This document shows, one piece after another, positions 52,905-64,000 of a stretch of 64,000 bases of DNA. Both the position numbers and the translations under genes were made by a program. Each line of letters starts with the position of its first letter. Position 1 is the stretch's first letter. The notes beneath the pieces were generated by a model, which saw only the letters and a program-made list of their open reading frames with translations, was not told the DNA's origin and did not search any database. The DNA lies in the NCBI RefSeq assembly GCF_018991925.1, contig NW_024744482.1, forward strand, positions 530,001-594,000. The letters run 5' to 3'. The DNA comes from Homarus americanus. Taxonomy: Eukaryota > Arthropoda > Malacostraca > Decapoda > Nephropidae.

Positions 52905-53940
52905 ATAGTTTGGGTAAGTTTTGGGTCAAATAGGGCAAGGAACCTCTGATTAAAGCCATGCAATATCGGTACTGTACCATCCCAGCGAGCATTAGAGGTA
53001 TATTTCCCAGTCATCTAAAATATCACCACAACTCCCTCATCTTATATGTACTTAATCCAGCTATAACTAATTACCGAGATATTGCTTTTGGTTCACTGAG
53101 TTAATTAGTAATACGAAATGCCTGATAAATATGAAAAAGATTATGTAATATTTTCATATTATCGCAATTTTTTTTTCCTCTACACTTCTCATTAAACTTG
53201 AAGTACCGTAATACCTATTATGCTTGACTCGTCACAGTTAACTAATACAAAAATTTCTTCGGCATAATTAACTATAAAAAACAAATCACGACTTCCAGTT
53301 AGCCGCAACCATAACTGCTGTCCTCAAAGAAAGGAAAAAGGAAAGAAGCATTTCTCTGGAGGCTGCAAGTTATCTTTATAGGTGTTCAGGAGGGTGTGCT
53401 TCATTACCTCCAAGATTACCTGGCCTCAGCACGCAGCCCCCACACACCCTCCTCCAAAACTTACTCTTCACGATTAATTGCCTACGATTCCTGACCCCCC
53501 TATCCATCGGGAGCTATAATTAGACATCTTCTCTTGACGCTGATTACTGACTCTCCACAGCTGAGGGGGTAAGACCGTGCGCACCCTCTCAAAGACTTTG
53601 TATTTCACCATCAGTTTTCATGTACAGCGTAGCTCATGGCGCGTAATTTAAGCTTCGGGGAATGAATTTTTAAAAAAGGTTTATGTCCCCTTTTGTTAGA
53701 AGCTTCGTCTTTCGTCTCAATAGAGTTAATTTGAGCGGCTGGGAAAGATGGCTGTGTGTTAATATCTCAGGTGGGCGTCGCCTTGATATCATCTTACTGG
53801 GTGGACGAGTCAGTGTTTAGCAAGGAAAATATCGATACAGGGAGTGAGAGAGCGAGCTTGGTATTTCTTGAGCTGAACAACATTTAGATAAATCTAGCTT
53901 GATTTATTTCCACCTTCTTCACTGTACCTCAAGTAAGTGT
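52905..53940. other. Unassigned sequence, no gene seen
   Basis: Mixed composition without recognisable features. Confidence 0.45.
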
Positions 53941-53944
53941 TTAA

Positions 53945-54136
53945 CCTCGTGTACTAGCGCTGAGCATTGCTACAGGAGCCCAAAACCATGTAGTTGTAGG
54001 CATTACTCCACGAGCTGTCTTTGAACACTTGGTACAGGATCCTGCCAGGGGAGTGGATTTACGACAGGGCGACCATACAAACCATCCTGAAGGCTCTTTG
54101 GGGAACATAATAGAACTCCATCTTAAAAGTGTGACT
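53945..54136. other. Complex stretch open in several frames
   Basis: Plus strand is open for 64 codons to a TAA (includes QNHVVVGITPRAVFEHLVQD). A minus-strand frame is also open across most of it (includes GWFVWSPCRKSTPLAG). Composition is more protein-like than the flanks. With both strands open and no recognised family, I cannot say whether it is an exon, a mobile-element trace or chance. Confidence 0.2.
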
Positions 54137-54139
54137 TAA

Positions 54140-55005
54140 TCTCTTAAATTACTGTCCTTGAACCTCTTGGCCATGCAGTCCCTCCCGGAATGACTTAAGG
54201 TTAGATTAAGAAACATGTGTATTAGTAGTAAGGGCGAACTATATCGTTGTTTACGTTTGGAAAGGTGGTGTTGATGTCCCAAACTGTCACCCTCTCGAGA
54301 AACTGCTATAAATGCCTTACTTTTTCTACCATTCACTGTTTATATCTATCTCGTTTTACTGTGTAGTTTCTTTCATTATATATTCTTTCTCCGTTGTCTC
54401 TTTCATGTGCATCTCTCACTTCTCCTATCTCTCTCTCTTCCTTTTCTAGATCTCTCACCTCCAACATCAACCCTCATCGCAAAGTCAATGTATACAAACT
54501 TTAAATATAATAAACTAATTGATAAACCTCAACTAGAGAAGTCCATTCATAACTTGTAACTACAGAATCCAATTGGTAAATATAGTCTCCCGGAGGAATA
54601 AAGTCGAGAGACGGGCATTAAATACGAGAAAAAAAAACAAATGAACATCGTATAAACACAACATGAGAAAAATAACCTAAATCAAGGACAGTATCTATCT
54701 ACTTAAGGTAATTATAGTCATGAACGTCAGTAATAATAAAAAGGATAAGTGACGTTATAATTACTATAATTGACTGGTGAACATTTCATTATAAAGACAG
54801 GCCAGATGTAATGGGTTCCTTCCCTTATTCATGTTACTTATATAAACAATGGTGGTGATAATGATGGCAATGGCGATTATGATTATTAATAGTAACTATA
54901 ACTGCTTAGAATCTCCTTCATATTAATGTTGCAAAAATAATGATTAATTATCAATAATACTAATACTATAACAAATAACATGACAACAATAGTAATAATA
55001 ATAAT
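54140..55005. other. AT-rich sequence, no gene seen
   Basis: No recognisable feature. Confidence 0.45.
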
Positions 55006-55007
55006 GA

Positions 55008-55083
55008 GGAGGTGGAGAAGGAGGAGGAGGAGGTAAAGGAAGAGGAAGAGGCGGAGAAGCAGGAGGTGGAGGAGGCGGAGTGT
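55008..55083 (+). repeat. GGA-rich purine tract
   Basis: GGAGGAGG, GGAAGAGG and GGAGGCGG units with few pyrimidines. Confidence 0.92.
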
Positions 55084-55165
55084 GCGTTGTCCCGCGCGGA
55101 AATTTTTCTAGGAGGCAAAAATGTTCACCCCAGGCGTTGTTTTTCACGCTCTGGATGGACGGCAT

Positions 55166-55488
55166 TTAACAATTCAGAAAATATTTAAATTATAAGATAA
55201 TCAAGAGGAAGGCTGTATGTAGAGTATGCATTTGGTATATTGTCAAATAAGCGCAGGGGAATATTTCATCGACCACTAAATGTGAACATTGATTTTGGTG
55301 TTGATATAGTCAAAGCAATCAATACTGACGATACGTTATTCACAAGATATGAATATCATGCCTTTAGCAGGGTGGAAGGTTGGCGAACAAATGTAGGGAT
55401 ACATTTAGTATTTAATTTAACAATGATGTCAGAAAAGTGGTATGGCAGTTGGGACAAATATTATGAGTATGTATGTATGGGTAACTGA
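55166..55488 (+). mobile_element. PIF/Harbinger transposase C-terminal relic (DDE_Tnp_4 family)
   Basis: The reading RLYVEYAFGILSNK followed by FHRPLNVNIDFGVDIVKA matches the C-terminal part of HARBI1-like transposases. In these the block (R)R.VENAFGIL..(K/R)WRIF carries the last acidic residue of the DDE triad (family knowledge); here that Glu is present in VEYAFG. Upstream, 55166-55186 reads LTIQKIF, the expected preceding block, but two small insertions and a stop before 55201 break the frame. After DIVKA the usual short conserved segment containing LHNF is missing and the frame continues as TDDTLF...RVEGWRTNVG, suggesting an in-frame deletion. The stop TGA (55486-55488) may be the native one. 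The N-terminal helix-turn-helix and the first two Asp motifs are not found, so the copy is dead. Confidence 0.85.
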
Positions 55489-55489
55489 G

Positions 55490-56715
55490 ATATGGAAGAG
55501 TTATGTTATCCAAATAAAAATAAAATGAGATACCTGTGTTGTTTTTCTTGCTTTTCTTTTCATAACCTTCAATGAGTGAGCGCTGCTAAGTACCCCGTAA
55601 TATACTGTAGGTCGCTCTTGAACTTCCACTATCAAGATGGCTGCCATGACGCTGTTCTGTAATATTTCATTAGTCATTATTCATGTTCAAATTACTTATA
55701 TGTATAATATTATATAGTTTAATACAATACATACTATTTATAAATATCCAAAATGCATATTCATAATACACAACTACTTAAAAATACATATAAAACAAAT
55801 CACGGGAGTAAGAGCCCCTACCGGAGATGCCGTGCCACTGACGCGCGGGAGAACATCATCGCGTGAAGTAGTCCTTCGCCATATGAACCATTATAAAAAT
55901 CAAGAATTATAGCAATAATTTTGAGGTGAAATGAAGTTCCTAATTCCTATTATTATTTTTATTTCCATCTATTTCCTCCCTGCGCATAGGAAAATGTTAC
56001 GTGATGTGATTAACAACATTATGAATATTCCTGAAATGGTAAGAGTATCGTATCCATTAAGACGCTGTCAACCTAACGGGAGTATGGCGCCAATCTGTGT
56101 CCGTGAGTGATAACTTAATCTATAACTACTTAAAAAAAATATTTCTGACTGTTTTGGTGTACTAACTTGGTAAATGAACCCTTGTGGAATATTAGAGAAC
56201 AATAATCATACGACGAAAGGACTTTTAAACTTTGTAAAGCATGTAAAGGAAACTGGTGTAGTATTACGAGGTGACGCGATGCAGTCTTCACAACATACCA
56301 ATGGTCTACAAATATATTTGACATGAATTATTTACTAGCAAGATGCCAAAGTAGACCATATTCTTAACACACGAGTGATATAAAGTGATAAATTGACAAG
56401 GTAAGCTTTAATTTGAGTTTGATGTTGTACGCTATTTATTTTTACTTTTTTCCTGTGGCGCTGTCATTGTCAGCAGCACAGTTGGGTAAGTACAGTAAGT
56501 GAAGTGTTTTAGTTACTAATGTTACTTGAATGATATGTGACAGTATATTAATCCGTTTTAAATATAAAACATGCTTCACCGAGACCATTAAATGCCCTAG
56601 GGTTTTTTTAATAGATCAGATACTCGTCTTCACGTATTGTGTGATTTTTTCGCCTTTAGTAGCGTAGTATGTTTAAGTTCTATTTATTCTTGTTCGTCAA
56701 AGTATTAGTCTTGGC
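55490..56715. other. AT-rich sequence, no gene seen
   Basis: Follows the transposase relic; AATAAA occurs just after its stop (about 55515-55525). No second terminal repeat could be identified by eye. Confidence 0.45.
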
Positions 56716-56716
56716 A

Positions 56717-56998
<282 letters not shown>

Positions 56999-57044
56999 TT
57001 TTAATGTCTCGTACCTCAAGATTCTCTGTGCCTCTAAAGTATTA

Positions 57045-57262
57045 CCCCATTCACCATATTGTATACACTGTATGCCCAGACCGACATATGAATTCACACT
57101 ATTTCTCAGCAAGTTCTCCAGTATACTGAACACTACCAAGGTCTTATATACCCACAAACTCCTAACCCTTGGACTATGTGTGACTAATAGCCTTGGTATT
57201 ACTCATATGCGGTATACTTGGTGCTAGTATAGCCATATACCCCCACCACACGCAGTATACCC
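57045..57262 (-). repeat. GGTATACT satellite, inverted block
   Basis: The reverse complement reads ATGTCGGGTATACTGCGTG then GGTGGGGGTATATGGCTATA, the same order as units at 59063-59140 on the plus strand. Diverged and short. Confidence 0.75.
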
Positions 57263-57264
57263 GA

Positions 57265-58660
57265 CATTATTTTGACAATAATGCAAAAAAATAATTACAT
57301 AGGAGAACTGGACCACAGTTCCGTAAAAAAAAAAAAAACCTGCGTTACCATATTTAAAAAAAATACGTGCGTTGAAATACGATCTAATTCATTGTTAGAG
57401 TAGAATTTATATATCAGATATCATTATAACTTATGGCATCAATTTGTTTTGCGATAAAAGTTTCTATTATGACATATAGAAACGTACATTGAAATTAACG
57501 TCAATGCCCTCTTTGTGTGGGGTATATTTACTCGGCTACAGTATACTTTATTGACAAGAGATAATTGTTCACAGACATCAAAAGTCATTCATTGGTAAAC
57601 TTAATGAAATATTGTTTGATTCCAACTTATTCTGGAGCACATACAGAAAAAATTACATTGAAATAAATATAAAATGCTTTGTTAAGTTGAATATAATTAT
57701 ATTAGATATTAATTTAAGACAAGAGATACACAAGGTAAGTAGGAGGCTGTCTACTAAACATTACCTTCCAGTGGACATATTTTGCTATTTACATCACGTC
57801 TTGGCGGGGCTAATCAAGGTTCGCTCGTCTCCTTGATATAATACAACCTATGTTAAAAAACACATGTATACACGACGTATTAATTGTTAATTGCAGCATA
57901 CGAATGACTAAATTACACCCCGGTACAGAGTTCTCCTCGACTGCGATGTAAATAGTGTTCGTCAGATTTACGGTGAATAGGTGTTTGGGGGAGGGCGGGA
58001 AGACCAGATCTTAAAGTAGGGTTATAAATTAACAGCTTATCTCGCCTCTATAGAATATACTAAGACTTGCCCCATTTTAATAGAGATTTATAACATGTAA
58101 TCTGGATATAACGACATATCATACTGGGAAATGTAAAGGTTTTTCCCTGCTGTAGAAATCAATTTCATACAGTGAGTCTTCCTGCAGCAGTCATACATAC
58201 AACTGTAAAGTGTACATTTATGTTGGCTACAGCCATGTACACCATTGTGCACTCATGTCCATCTGTGTGTATCTTTACTTTGTGTATTTGTTTGCGACTA
58301 TATCGTGTGGACTTCCAGCTGCGTCCACCTCAGCTGTGTACATGCATCAACAAACGCATACGGTAAAAGAATATTAATGGGATGCGCGCGTGTGTGTGTT
58401 CCTGTGTGCATTTATTTGCATTTCTTCTATGTACGTTTCCTCGGCTTACATCACACACACACACACACACACACAAAGGTTGAATTACAGGCTCTGGTTG
58501 CTATGAGGTTGGCGCTACCTTTGTCATTACCATCACCATCACACGGCGGCTCCTCACTGCCTTCATTGTTTACTGAAGGATATACGACTCATTAATCTCC
58601 ACGAAAAGACTTGAATGCCAGAGAGATATACTGTCGTTCTTGTGGAGGCTCCGGCCGGCC
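57265..58660. other. AT-rich sequence, no gene seen
   Basis: Contains A runs at 57327-57340 and a short CA array at 58452-58475. Frames at 57612-57836 and 58172-58595 are unrecognised. Confidence 0.45.
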
Positions 58661-58669
58661 CTCTCACCT

Positions 58670-59400
58670 GTTAGTATGTTGGGTATACCTGAAGCTTAAT
58701 TATACTAACTCCAGGTATATGGGATTGTTTTTTGGAAGTATACTGTATGTTGATTATGGTAACGTTGGGTATATTGAATGGATATGCTAACTCCAGGCAT
58801 ATGGAATTGTGTTATGGAGGTATATGTAGTATACTAATATCAGGTATACTCCAGGCTTGTTGGAAGTTATGCTAACTGGTATACTGTGGGATGAATAGGC
58901 TAATCATTTTTCGAGGTATGTTTCGTTACGTAGATATTGTATATACTAGAGTGTGGTTGGAGTATGTGGTTGTGCTAACATTAGGTTTGCAGGAGTGTGG
59001 TTGGAGGTATGTGATTATATCTGTGTCAGGTATACCAGATGTTCTAGGGTATGTGGATATGTCAACGTCGAGTATACTGCACACACAGTAAATATACTCA
59101 CGTCAGGCATACAGTTCGTGGTGAGGGTATGTGGGTATACTAACGTTTGGTATATTATAAAGTGGTGGAGAAGAACGTGACTAAACTAACATATCAGGAT
59201 ATACTTTAAACTGTATTATGAAATTGCGAGGTATATATAGTGTTAAATGCCTAGTTATGCCTACAATAGATAAATACAAAGTGAGATGAGGGTAAATTAT
59301 GTGGTTATACCTATGTGGGGCATACTCGTGTGCACTTGGTGAAAATATGGTTATACTCACCTGAGGTATAACTACACCATGTGATGAGGATATACTAGTA
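58670..59400 (+). repeat. GGTATACT satellite, main block
   Basis: More than a dozen diverged units of the type GTGGTTATACTAACGTCAGG followed by TATACT, spaced irregularly 37-72 bases apart. No unit is intact, so this is an old array. Confidence 0.82.
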
Positions 59401-59509
59401 ACGGACCTGTGAGATGGTCGCTGCGTTACTTATGGCCTGGACTTAAAAGAGCTTGTTGCTTACTGTGTTATAAATAGCCTAATAAAGACCCCGATGTTCT
59501 GGCCAGTGT

Positions 59510-59722
59510 AAAGTGGGTTCCATCCACCCTGAGTACTAAGTCTCTTCTGTACACAAGGTGACAGTGAGGCCGACACTGCACTTGACCACCTTCACAACCT
59601 CACGTGTAAAATTAGATACTGATAGCCACCCGCAGGTTGTTGAACGAGGGGTCGTTCTAAGTGCGAACCAATAACCATTAGGATAGGAAACGAGCGCTGT
59701 ATCCACTCAGCCACCACATCCA
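59510..59722 (-). mobile_element. tRNA-derived SINE, copy A (minus orientation)
   Basis: On the minus strand a polymerase III box A, TGGCTGAGTGGATA (59713-59700), is followed about 30 bases later by box B, GGTTCGCACTT (59669-59659). A tRNA-unrelated tail follows with GTGAAGGTGGTCAAGTGCAG and GGGTGGATGGAACC. The head aligns base by base with the plus-strand copy at 59827 (shared AGTGGATACAG, CTCG.TTCC.ATCCTAA and TGG.TCGC). Anticodon-arm pairing is not evident, so this is a retroposon, not a tRNA gene. Ends are approximate; no target duplication was identified. Confidence 0.82.
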
Positions 59723-59826
59723 TTGTAGCAGGTAAGATATAAATTCGATAATTAATGAGAAGTTAGTTTTGTCAAGGTAGAAGGCATCGAGTGTGATATA
59801 TAATCTACTTATCTGGGAGGGGGAGG

Positions 59827-60052
59827 GGGGGTACGGTAGATAAGTGGATACAGAACTCGCTTCCAATCCTAAGCAGTTGCTGGATCGCGCCTGAGGAACC
59901 TTACACTCCACTCAGCTGTGCAAAAAATATCGGTACCTAACTGTACAATTTAGGTAGTGAAAGCGGTCGAGTGCAGTGCCGCCCACATTTTTCACCATTC
60001 ATCTATTATATCTATTCCCATTACACTCTCGGTGATGGGTGGATCAAGGAGT
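59827..60052 (+). mobile_element. tRNA-derived SINE, copy B (plus orientation)
   Basis: Box A region GGTAGATAAGTGGATA (59835-59850) and a diverged box B TGGATCGCGCC (59881-59891). The tail has CTCAGCTGTG, GGTACCTAA, GTCGAGTGCAGTGCCGCCCA and GGGTGGATCAAGG. The same family as copy A, which lies about 105 bases away in the opposite direction, and the same tail as the fragment at 38060-38200. The two copies form a diverged inverted pair. Confidence 0.82.
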
Positions 60053-60445
60053 AAAGAAACCACAATGAAGGAGGAGATAATAGAGAGAGAACAGTGAGGG
60101 AGGTGTATGAATAAGGCAGCATCAAGAAGTAACCGCACGTACTAATTCACAACCTCAATTGGCGTAACCTGAATGACGAAATCCAGCGGTTGGAATAAAT
60201 GGAATAGGCTTACAAAAAATACGAGAGGCATTTAACCGCGACTCATTGTTTTATAGATAATTTTAGAAACTGTAAGAAGACGGTCAGAGTATGATATATA
60301 TACATATATATATATATACTCTTTACATGTTAGGGTTGTCGTACACGCCATCTACTATCATCATTTTCTATTAAAATGGCATAAAGTAGTCATAAACACC
60401 GAGGGTTTTTTCTTGTTTTCCAGGTGTTTCCTATATTGGTTTCTT

Positions 60446-60446
<1 letters not shown>
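60053..60446. other. Unassigned sequence, no gene seen
   Basis: Short TA repeat at about 60295-60318; otherwise nothing recognisable. Confidence 0.45.

Positions 60447-60526
<80 letters not shown>
60447..60526. repeat. (CA)n microsatellite
   Basis: About 40 pure CA units. Confidence 0.98.
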
Positions 60527-60529
<3 letters not shown>

Positions 60530-60734
60530 TTTTCGGCTTACGCAACATGCAATCAAAATAATCCGCTATGGTGTTATCTTGTATCTGTGTCACTATATAT
60601 TTTACGTCCATGTAATATTCACCACATTACCGTCACAAGCCACAACGTACGAGAAGGCACGTGTGAAAACATCGAGAGATCATAGTTATTGTGTTATAAA
60701 ATAGGATTAAAATCTTCATATACTGCTATAAGAA

Positions 60735-60804
60735 CATACATACATACATACATACATACATACATACATACATACTCTCTACATACATACATACATACAC
60801 ACAT
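60735..60804. repeat. (CATA)n microsatellite, two blocks
   Basis: About ten CATA units, a CTCTCTA break, then five more. Confidence 0.96.
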
Positions 60805-61105
60805 AAAATAAACACGCGATTTCAAGGGTGTCCCAAAGTATTCCCCTTGTAAGACGCCACCTTCCTGTACATCACGATGAACAGTAGCTCTTAAGCCATC
60901 CTGCTGTAAGGGTTAACACCAAGTCCCTACATCAGCTGAGCTTCTTATGATTATGTTAAGGGGCTGCCTCACTGATATAAATTCCACCTATTATTCTACG
61001 CCTGATTTAGTCCCCAAGCCCCAACGGGAGGACTCGGTTACCTGTTTAATAAGTTTGTTTTATTTTGAGAATCGTTCATAGCGGGGGAGAGATTCCACAC
61101 GAGTA
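60805..61105. other. Unassigned sequence, no gene seen
   Basis: No recognisable feature. Confidence 0.45.
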
Positions 61106-61109
61106 TTTA

Positions 61110-61128
61110 CCTAACCTAACCTAACCTG
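61110..61128 (-). repeat. (CCTAA)n tract
   Basis: Three to four CCTAA units. Confidence 0.88.
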
Positions 61129-61194
61129 GCACTGTTACATTAGCGTGTAAGAGGGTGTAGGTGGCTCAGTATGGTGTGTAGTGCCTTAATGGTG

Positions 61195-61545
61195 AGCTGT
61201 GGTGTAATGGTCAGCATTCTCACCTCGCAAGCGAGCGGATCCGGGTTTAATTCCCGGGCAGGGTGAAACTGTGGGCAAGTTTCTTTACGCCATTTTCCTC
61301 TGTAATTGGGAACCTGGATGTTAATCAATTTGCGGATCGTATTCGGGGGTAATGGTTAGCCAGTGCAGTTGGCGAGTTGTCCGGTCTTCTCGGACTATTC
61401 TTTGACACTGGGGTCACGCAGCTCGTTAACTTAGGGTGTGGTTGTTGTGTTGGCAACAGCTTCTACAAATTCACGCCTAGGTGGCCCTTGGACCGGCCAT
61501 CCTCGTTACACGAGGGGCAACCATTATAATTATGGAAGGAACTGT
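61195..61545 (+). mobile_element. tRNA-derived SINE of a second type (tRNA-Ala-like head)
   Basis: Head 61194-61266 has box A TGGTGTAATGGTC (61200-61212), an anticodon-like arm CTCAC-CTCGCAA-GCGAG with CGC in the anticodon position (61226-61228, an Ala anticodon), and a perfectly paired T-arm CCGGG-TTTAATT-CCCGG (61241-61257). The acceptor arms (TGAGCTG and GCAGGGT) do not pair, so it is not a functional tRNA. The body continues with AACTGTGGGCAAGTTTCTT, GTAATTGGGAACCTGG and GTTAATCAATTTGCGGATCG; the last two recall the body of common crustacean SINEs (from memory). The 3' end is placed near the ATTATAATTATGG at 61525-61540 by inference. Confidence 0.8.
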
Positions 61546-61589
61546 TTTATGAACTGATTTTGACCTTAGTTCAAGTTAATATACGACAG

Positions 61590-61725
61590 AATCCCCCAAA
61601 GTCATTATCATGGAGTGTAGAGAAGTGTACGGAGCACCACAGTACCAGTGTAGGGAGGAGTGTACGGGTGTAGGGGAGTGTTCAGGTCACCACAGTAACA
61701 GAATAGGGAGGAGGAGGGACTGTTT
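61590..61725. repeat. Imperfect ~50-60-bp duplication
   Basis: GGAGTGT(A/T)C....CACCACAGTA and TAGGGAGGAG recur twice; GGAACTGTTTTATGA just upstream matches GGGACTGTTTTATGA at 61709. Confidence 0.7.
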
Positions 61726-61804
61726 TATGAGGTTATCTCCCCGCTAGTATCAGATATGAGTGGCCCAAGATTCCTCAGGAGTCATCAAGGTGTTGGCGTG
61801 TTGA

Positions 61805-61870
61805 CAGCTCGGATAGTAGAGCCATCCTCGTGTATTAAGGCAGGAGGTTCAGCCGACCGAGACGAGGCTG
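61805..61870 (+). pseudogene. Weak tRNA-like block
   Basis: AGCTCGGATAGTAGAGC resembles box A, and GGAGGTTCAGCCGACC about 35 bases on resembles box B. Stems are not convincing. Possibly another SINE head, possibly chance. Confidence 0.2.
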
Positions 61871-62111
61871 CCTGAAGGTGGCCCGCGATGGTTCTGTCCT
61901 GATATATTTGTATTAGTCTGTCATGTATTAAGGTGGGTGTGTTAGTATGTTGTATAAGAGGTTTGTATATAGTTTAGGTTCAACATTACGAGAGGAACTA
62001 ATACAAATATATTTTTCGAAGGGGGTCTTACATGTGTTACTGATGTTATCAATTGTTATCTAAGGGTTAATGAAACGTTATCGGACAATTAGCTATCGTC
62101 TTGGTGGTTTA

Positions 62112-62143
62112 ATTTAGGTTAGGTTAAGTTACGTTAAGTTAAG
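62112..62143 (+). repeat. Degenerate TTAGG/TTAAG tract
   Basis: TTAGGTTAGGTTAAGTTACG-type units. Confidence 0.75.
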
Positions 62144-62480
62144 TATCCTTAAAATCGTTAATATTCCGAGACCTTAACGATATTCTTTGCCATACAAGGT
62201 GGTCAGCAATATATAGTCGGAACGATATGGTTAAAATAGCGATGATCAACAAAAGGAATTTTGATCTTCAGCTCCACATCGTTTATGACCTGATTTCTTA
62301 ACGTGATTCTCTACTTTTCGGTATGTTGAGAGAGTTGTCTTTGGTGAACTGACGCGGGAAGTTTAGTATTGAAGGTGTGGCTGTGAGTGTGAAGCACCAC
62401 TGGTCTCCTTTATGAAGGTCACGCCACTACTGTACCGTGTTGATGGCATTACATACAGTATATGTAGTACATATATACAC

Positions 62481-63315
<835 letters not shown>

Positions 63316-63322
63316 TGTGTGT

Positions 63323-63465
63323 TCTGATACGGTTCTAGTTTCCTCGTGTATATTTGTATGAGTATGGATGTTATTCTCACTGTACATGCACCAGTACGTC
63401 TCCTTGATGACCTCTCTGTTGTGATACGGCTCTAGTTCCATTGTGTATATTTGTGTTCAATATAA
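63323..63465. repeat. Direct duplication, ~97-bp period
   Basis: TGATACGGTTCTAGTTTCCT near 63325 and TGATACGGCTCTAGTTCCAT near 63422, both running on to GTGTATATTTGT. Confidence 0.85.
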
Positions 63466-63659
63466 GTATGCTCTTCGACGTTGTATATAGACCCACGTGG
63501 TTCGTCTCTCTTGGTGTGTATGTTATGTATAAGGTCTGGTATAAGTTGGTGTGGATGTTGGTCTTGTTGTACTTACCTGTAATGAGAAGTTTCCAGGTGT
63601 CTTTTGTTTCCATGTCTTCGTGTGTCCCTGTGTGTGTTGGTGGGTAATGTGATGTGTCT

Positions 63660-63860
63660 ACTCCTCAACCCACCTATCCTCTACTCACTCATCCCCCTTA
63701 TACCTTAATCCCCAACCATCTATACCCCAGTCTCCTAACCCCCCTATACCCTACCACCTAACCCCCTCACCTGGGGCTCACCTGTTGATTATAAATATTT
63801 TTTGAGCGTATTTCTAGGCCCCCATCCCCACCAATCCCACCCACCCCCACACCCTCCTTA
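63660..63860. repeat. C-rich CCCCTATACC-type degenerate repeat
   Basis: CTATACCCCAGTCTCCTAACC, CCCTATACCCTACCACCTAAC and later CCACCCCCACACC units recur irregularly. Confidence 0.75.
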
Positions 63861-64000
63861 TAGACACACGTCAGGAGGGTTGATAAATACAGGGGCTGGA
63901 ATTATCCCACGTGTTGTTTTACTGAAGGTTTAAGAGTCGACTGTTGAGGGAAATATGATTTACGAATTGCTGTTCTTGTAAACTGTTCCTTATTAATTTG

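Noticed and set aside
55500..55530. AATAAA after the transposase relic as a working polyadenylation signal
   Set aside because: AT-rich DNA gives frequent AATAAA by chance and the upstream frame is a dead relic.
61195..61267. Functional tRNA-Ala(CGC) gene
   Set aside because: Acceptor arms do not pair and a SINE body continues past the head.

Overview
This window looks like non-coding nuclear DNA from an arthropod, most likely a decapod crustacean. Four things point there. Simple repeats are extremely dense: long CA/GT, GA/CT, AAT/ATT, TA and GAT arrays occur every 1-2 kb. The arthropod telomere-type motif TTAGG/CCTAA is scattered through the window in both orientations. There are tRNA-derived SINEs with a shared tail, and relics of a non-LTR retrotransposon and of a PIF/Harbinger DNA transposon. 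The genus assignment is inference; nothing here fixes the species.

I find no intact protein-coding gene and no functional RNA gene. Almost every long open frame is a translated microsatellite (poly-HT, poly-CV, poly-I, poly-N, poly-Y, poly-SL) or lies in AT-rich DNA without protein-like features. The window is best read as intergenic or very large intronic DNA. One minus-strand stretch (39254-39467) has splice-like borders and two open frames and is the only plausible host exon.

Layout. 1-5 kb: microsatellites, a weak tRNA-like block and degenerate TTAGG/CCTAA tracts. 5.3-5.85 kb: a two-part 62-bp minisatellite. 5.9-9.6 kb: microsatellites and a diverged ~40-bp repeat. 9.6-12.1 kb: a GTACTCAAGG satellite in two blocks, one of them dyad-symmetric, next to two ATT arrays separated by a duplicated 62-bp block. 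12-15 kb: AT-rich, with a 20-bp minisatellite. 15.5-15.8 kb: a 27-bp minisatellite. 16-31.7 kb: a microsatellite belt including a ~249-bp CA array and twin TA arrays. 33.0-33.4 kb: LINE relic on the minus strand. 36-38.4 kb: small minisatellites and a SINE tail. 39-45.6 kb: candidate exon, a long purine tract, a GAT/GGT array and an 80-bp higher-order repeat. 46.87-46.94 kb: a near-perfect 32-bp-arm hairpin that looks like two Tc1/mariner-type termini back to back. 55.17-55.49 kb: PIF/Harbinger transposase C-terminal relic. 57.0-59.4 kb: a diverged satellite present in inverted orientation on either side of about 1.4 kb. 59.5-60.05 kb: two copies of one SINE facing opposite ways. 61.2-61.55 kb: a second type of tRNA-derived SINE. 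62.5 kb: a TA array.

There is no gene network to describe. The biology visible is repeat turnover: microsatellite expansion, minisatellite formation, and decay of three or four transposable-element classes.
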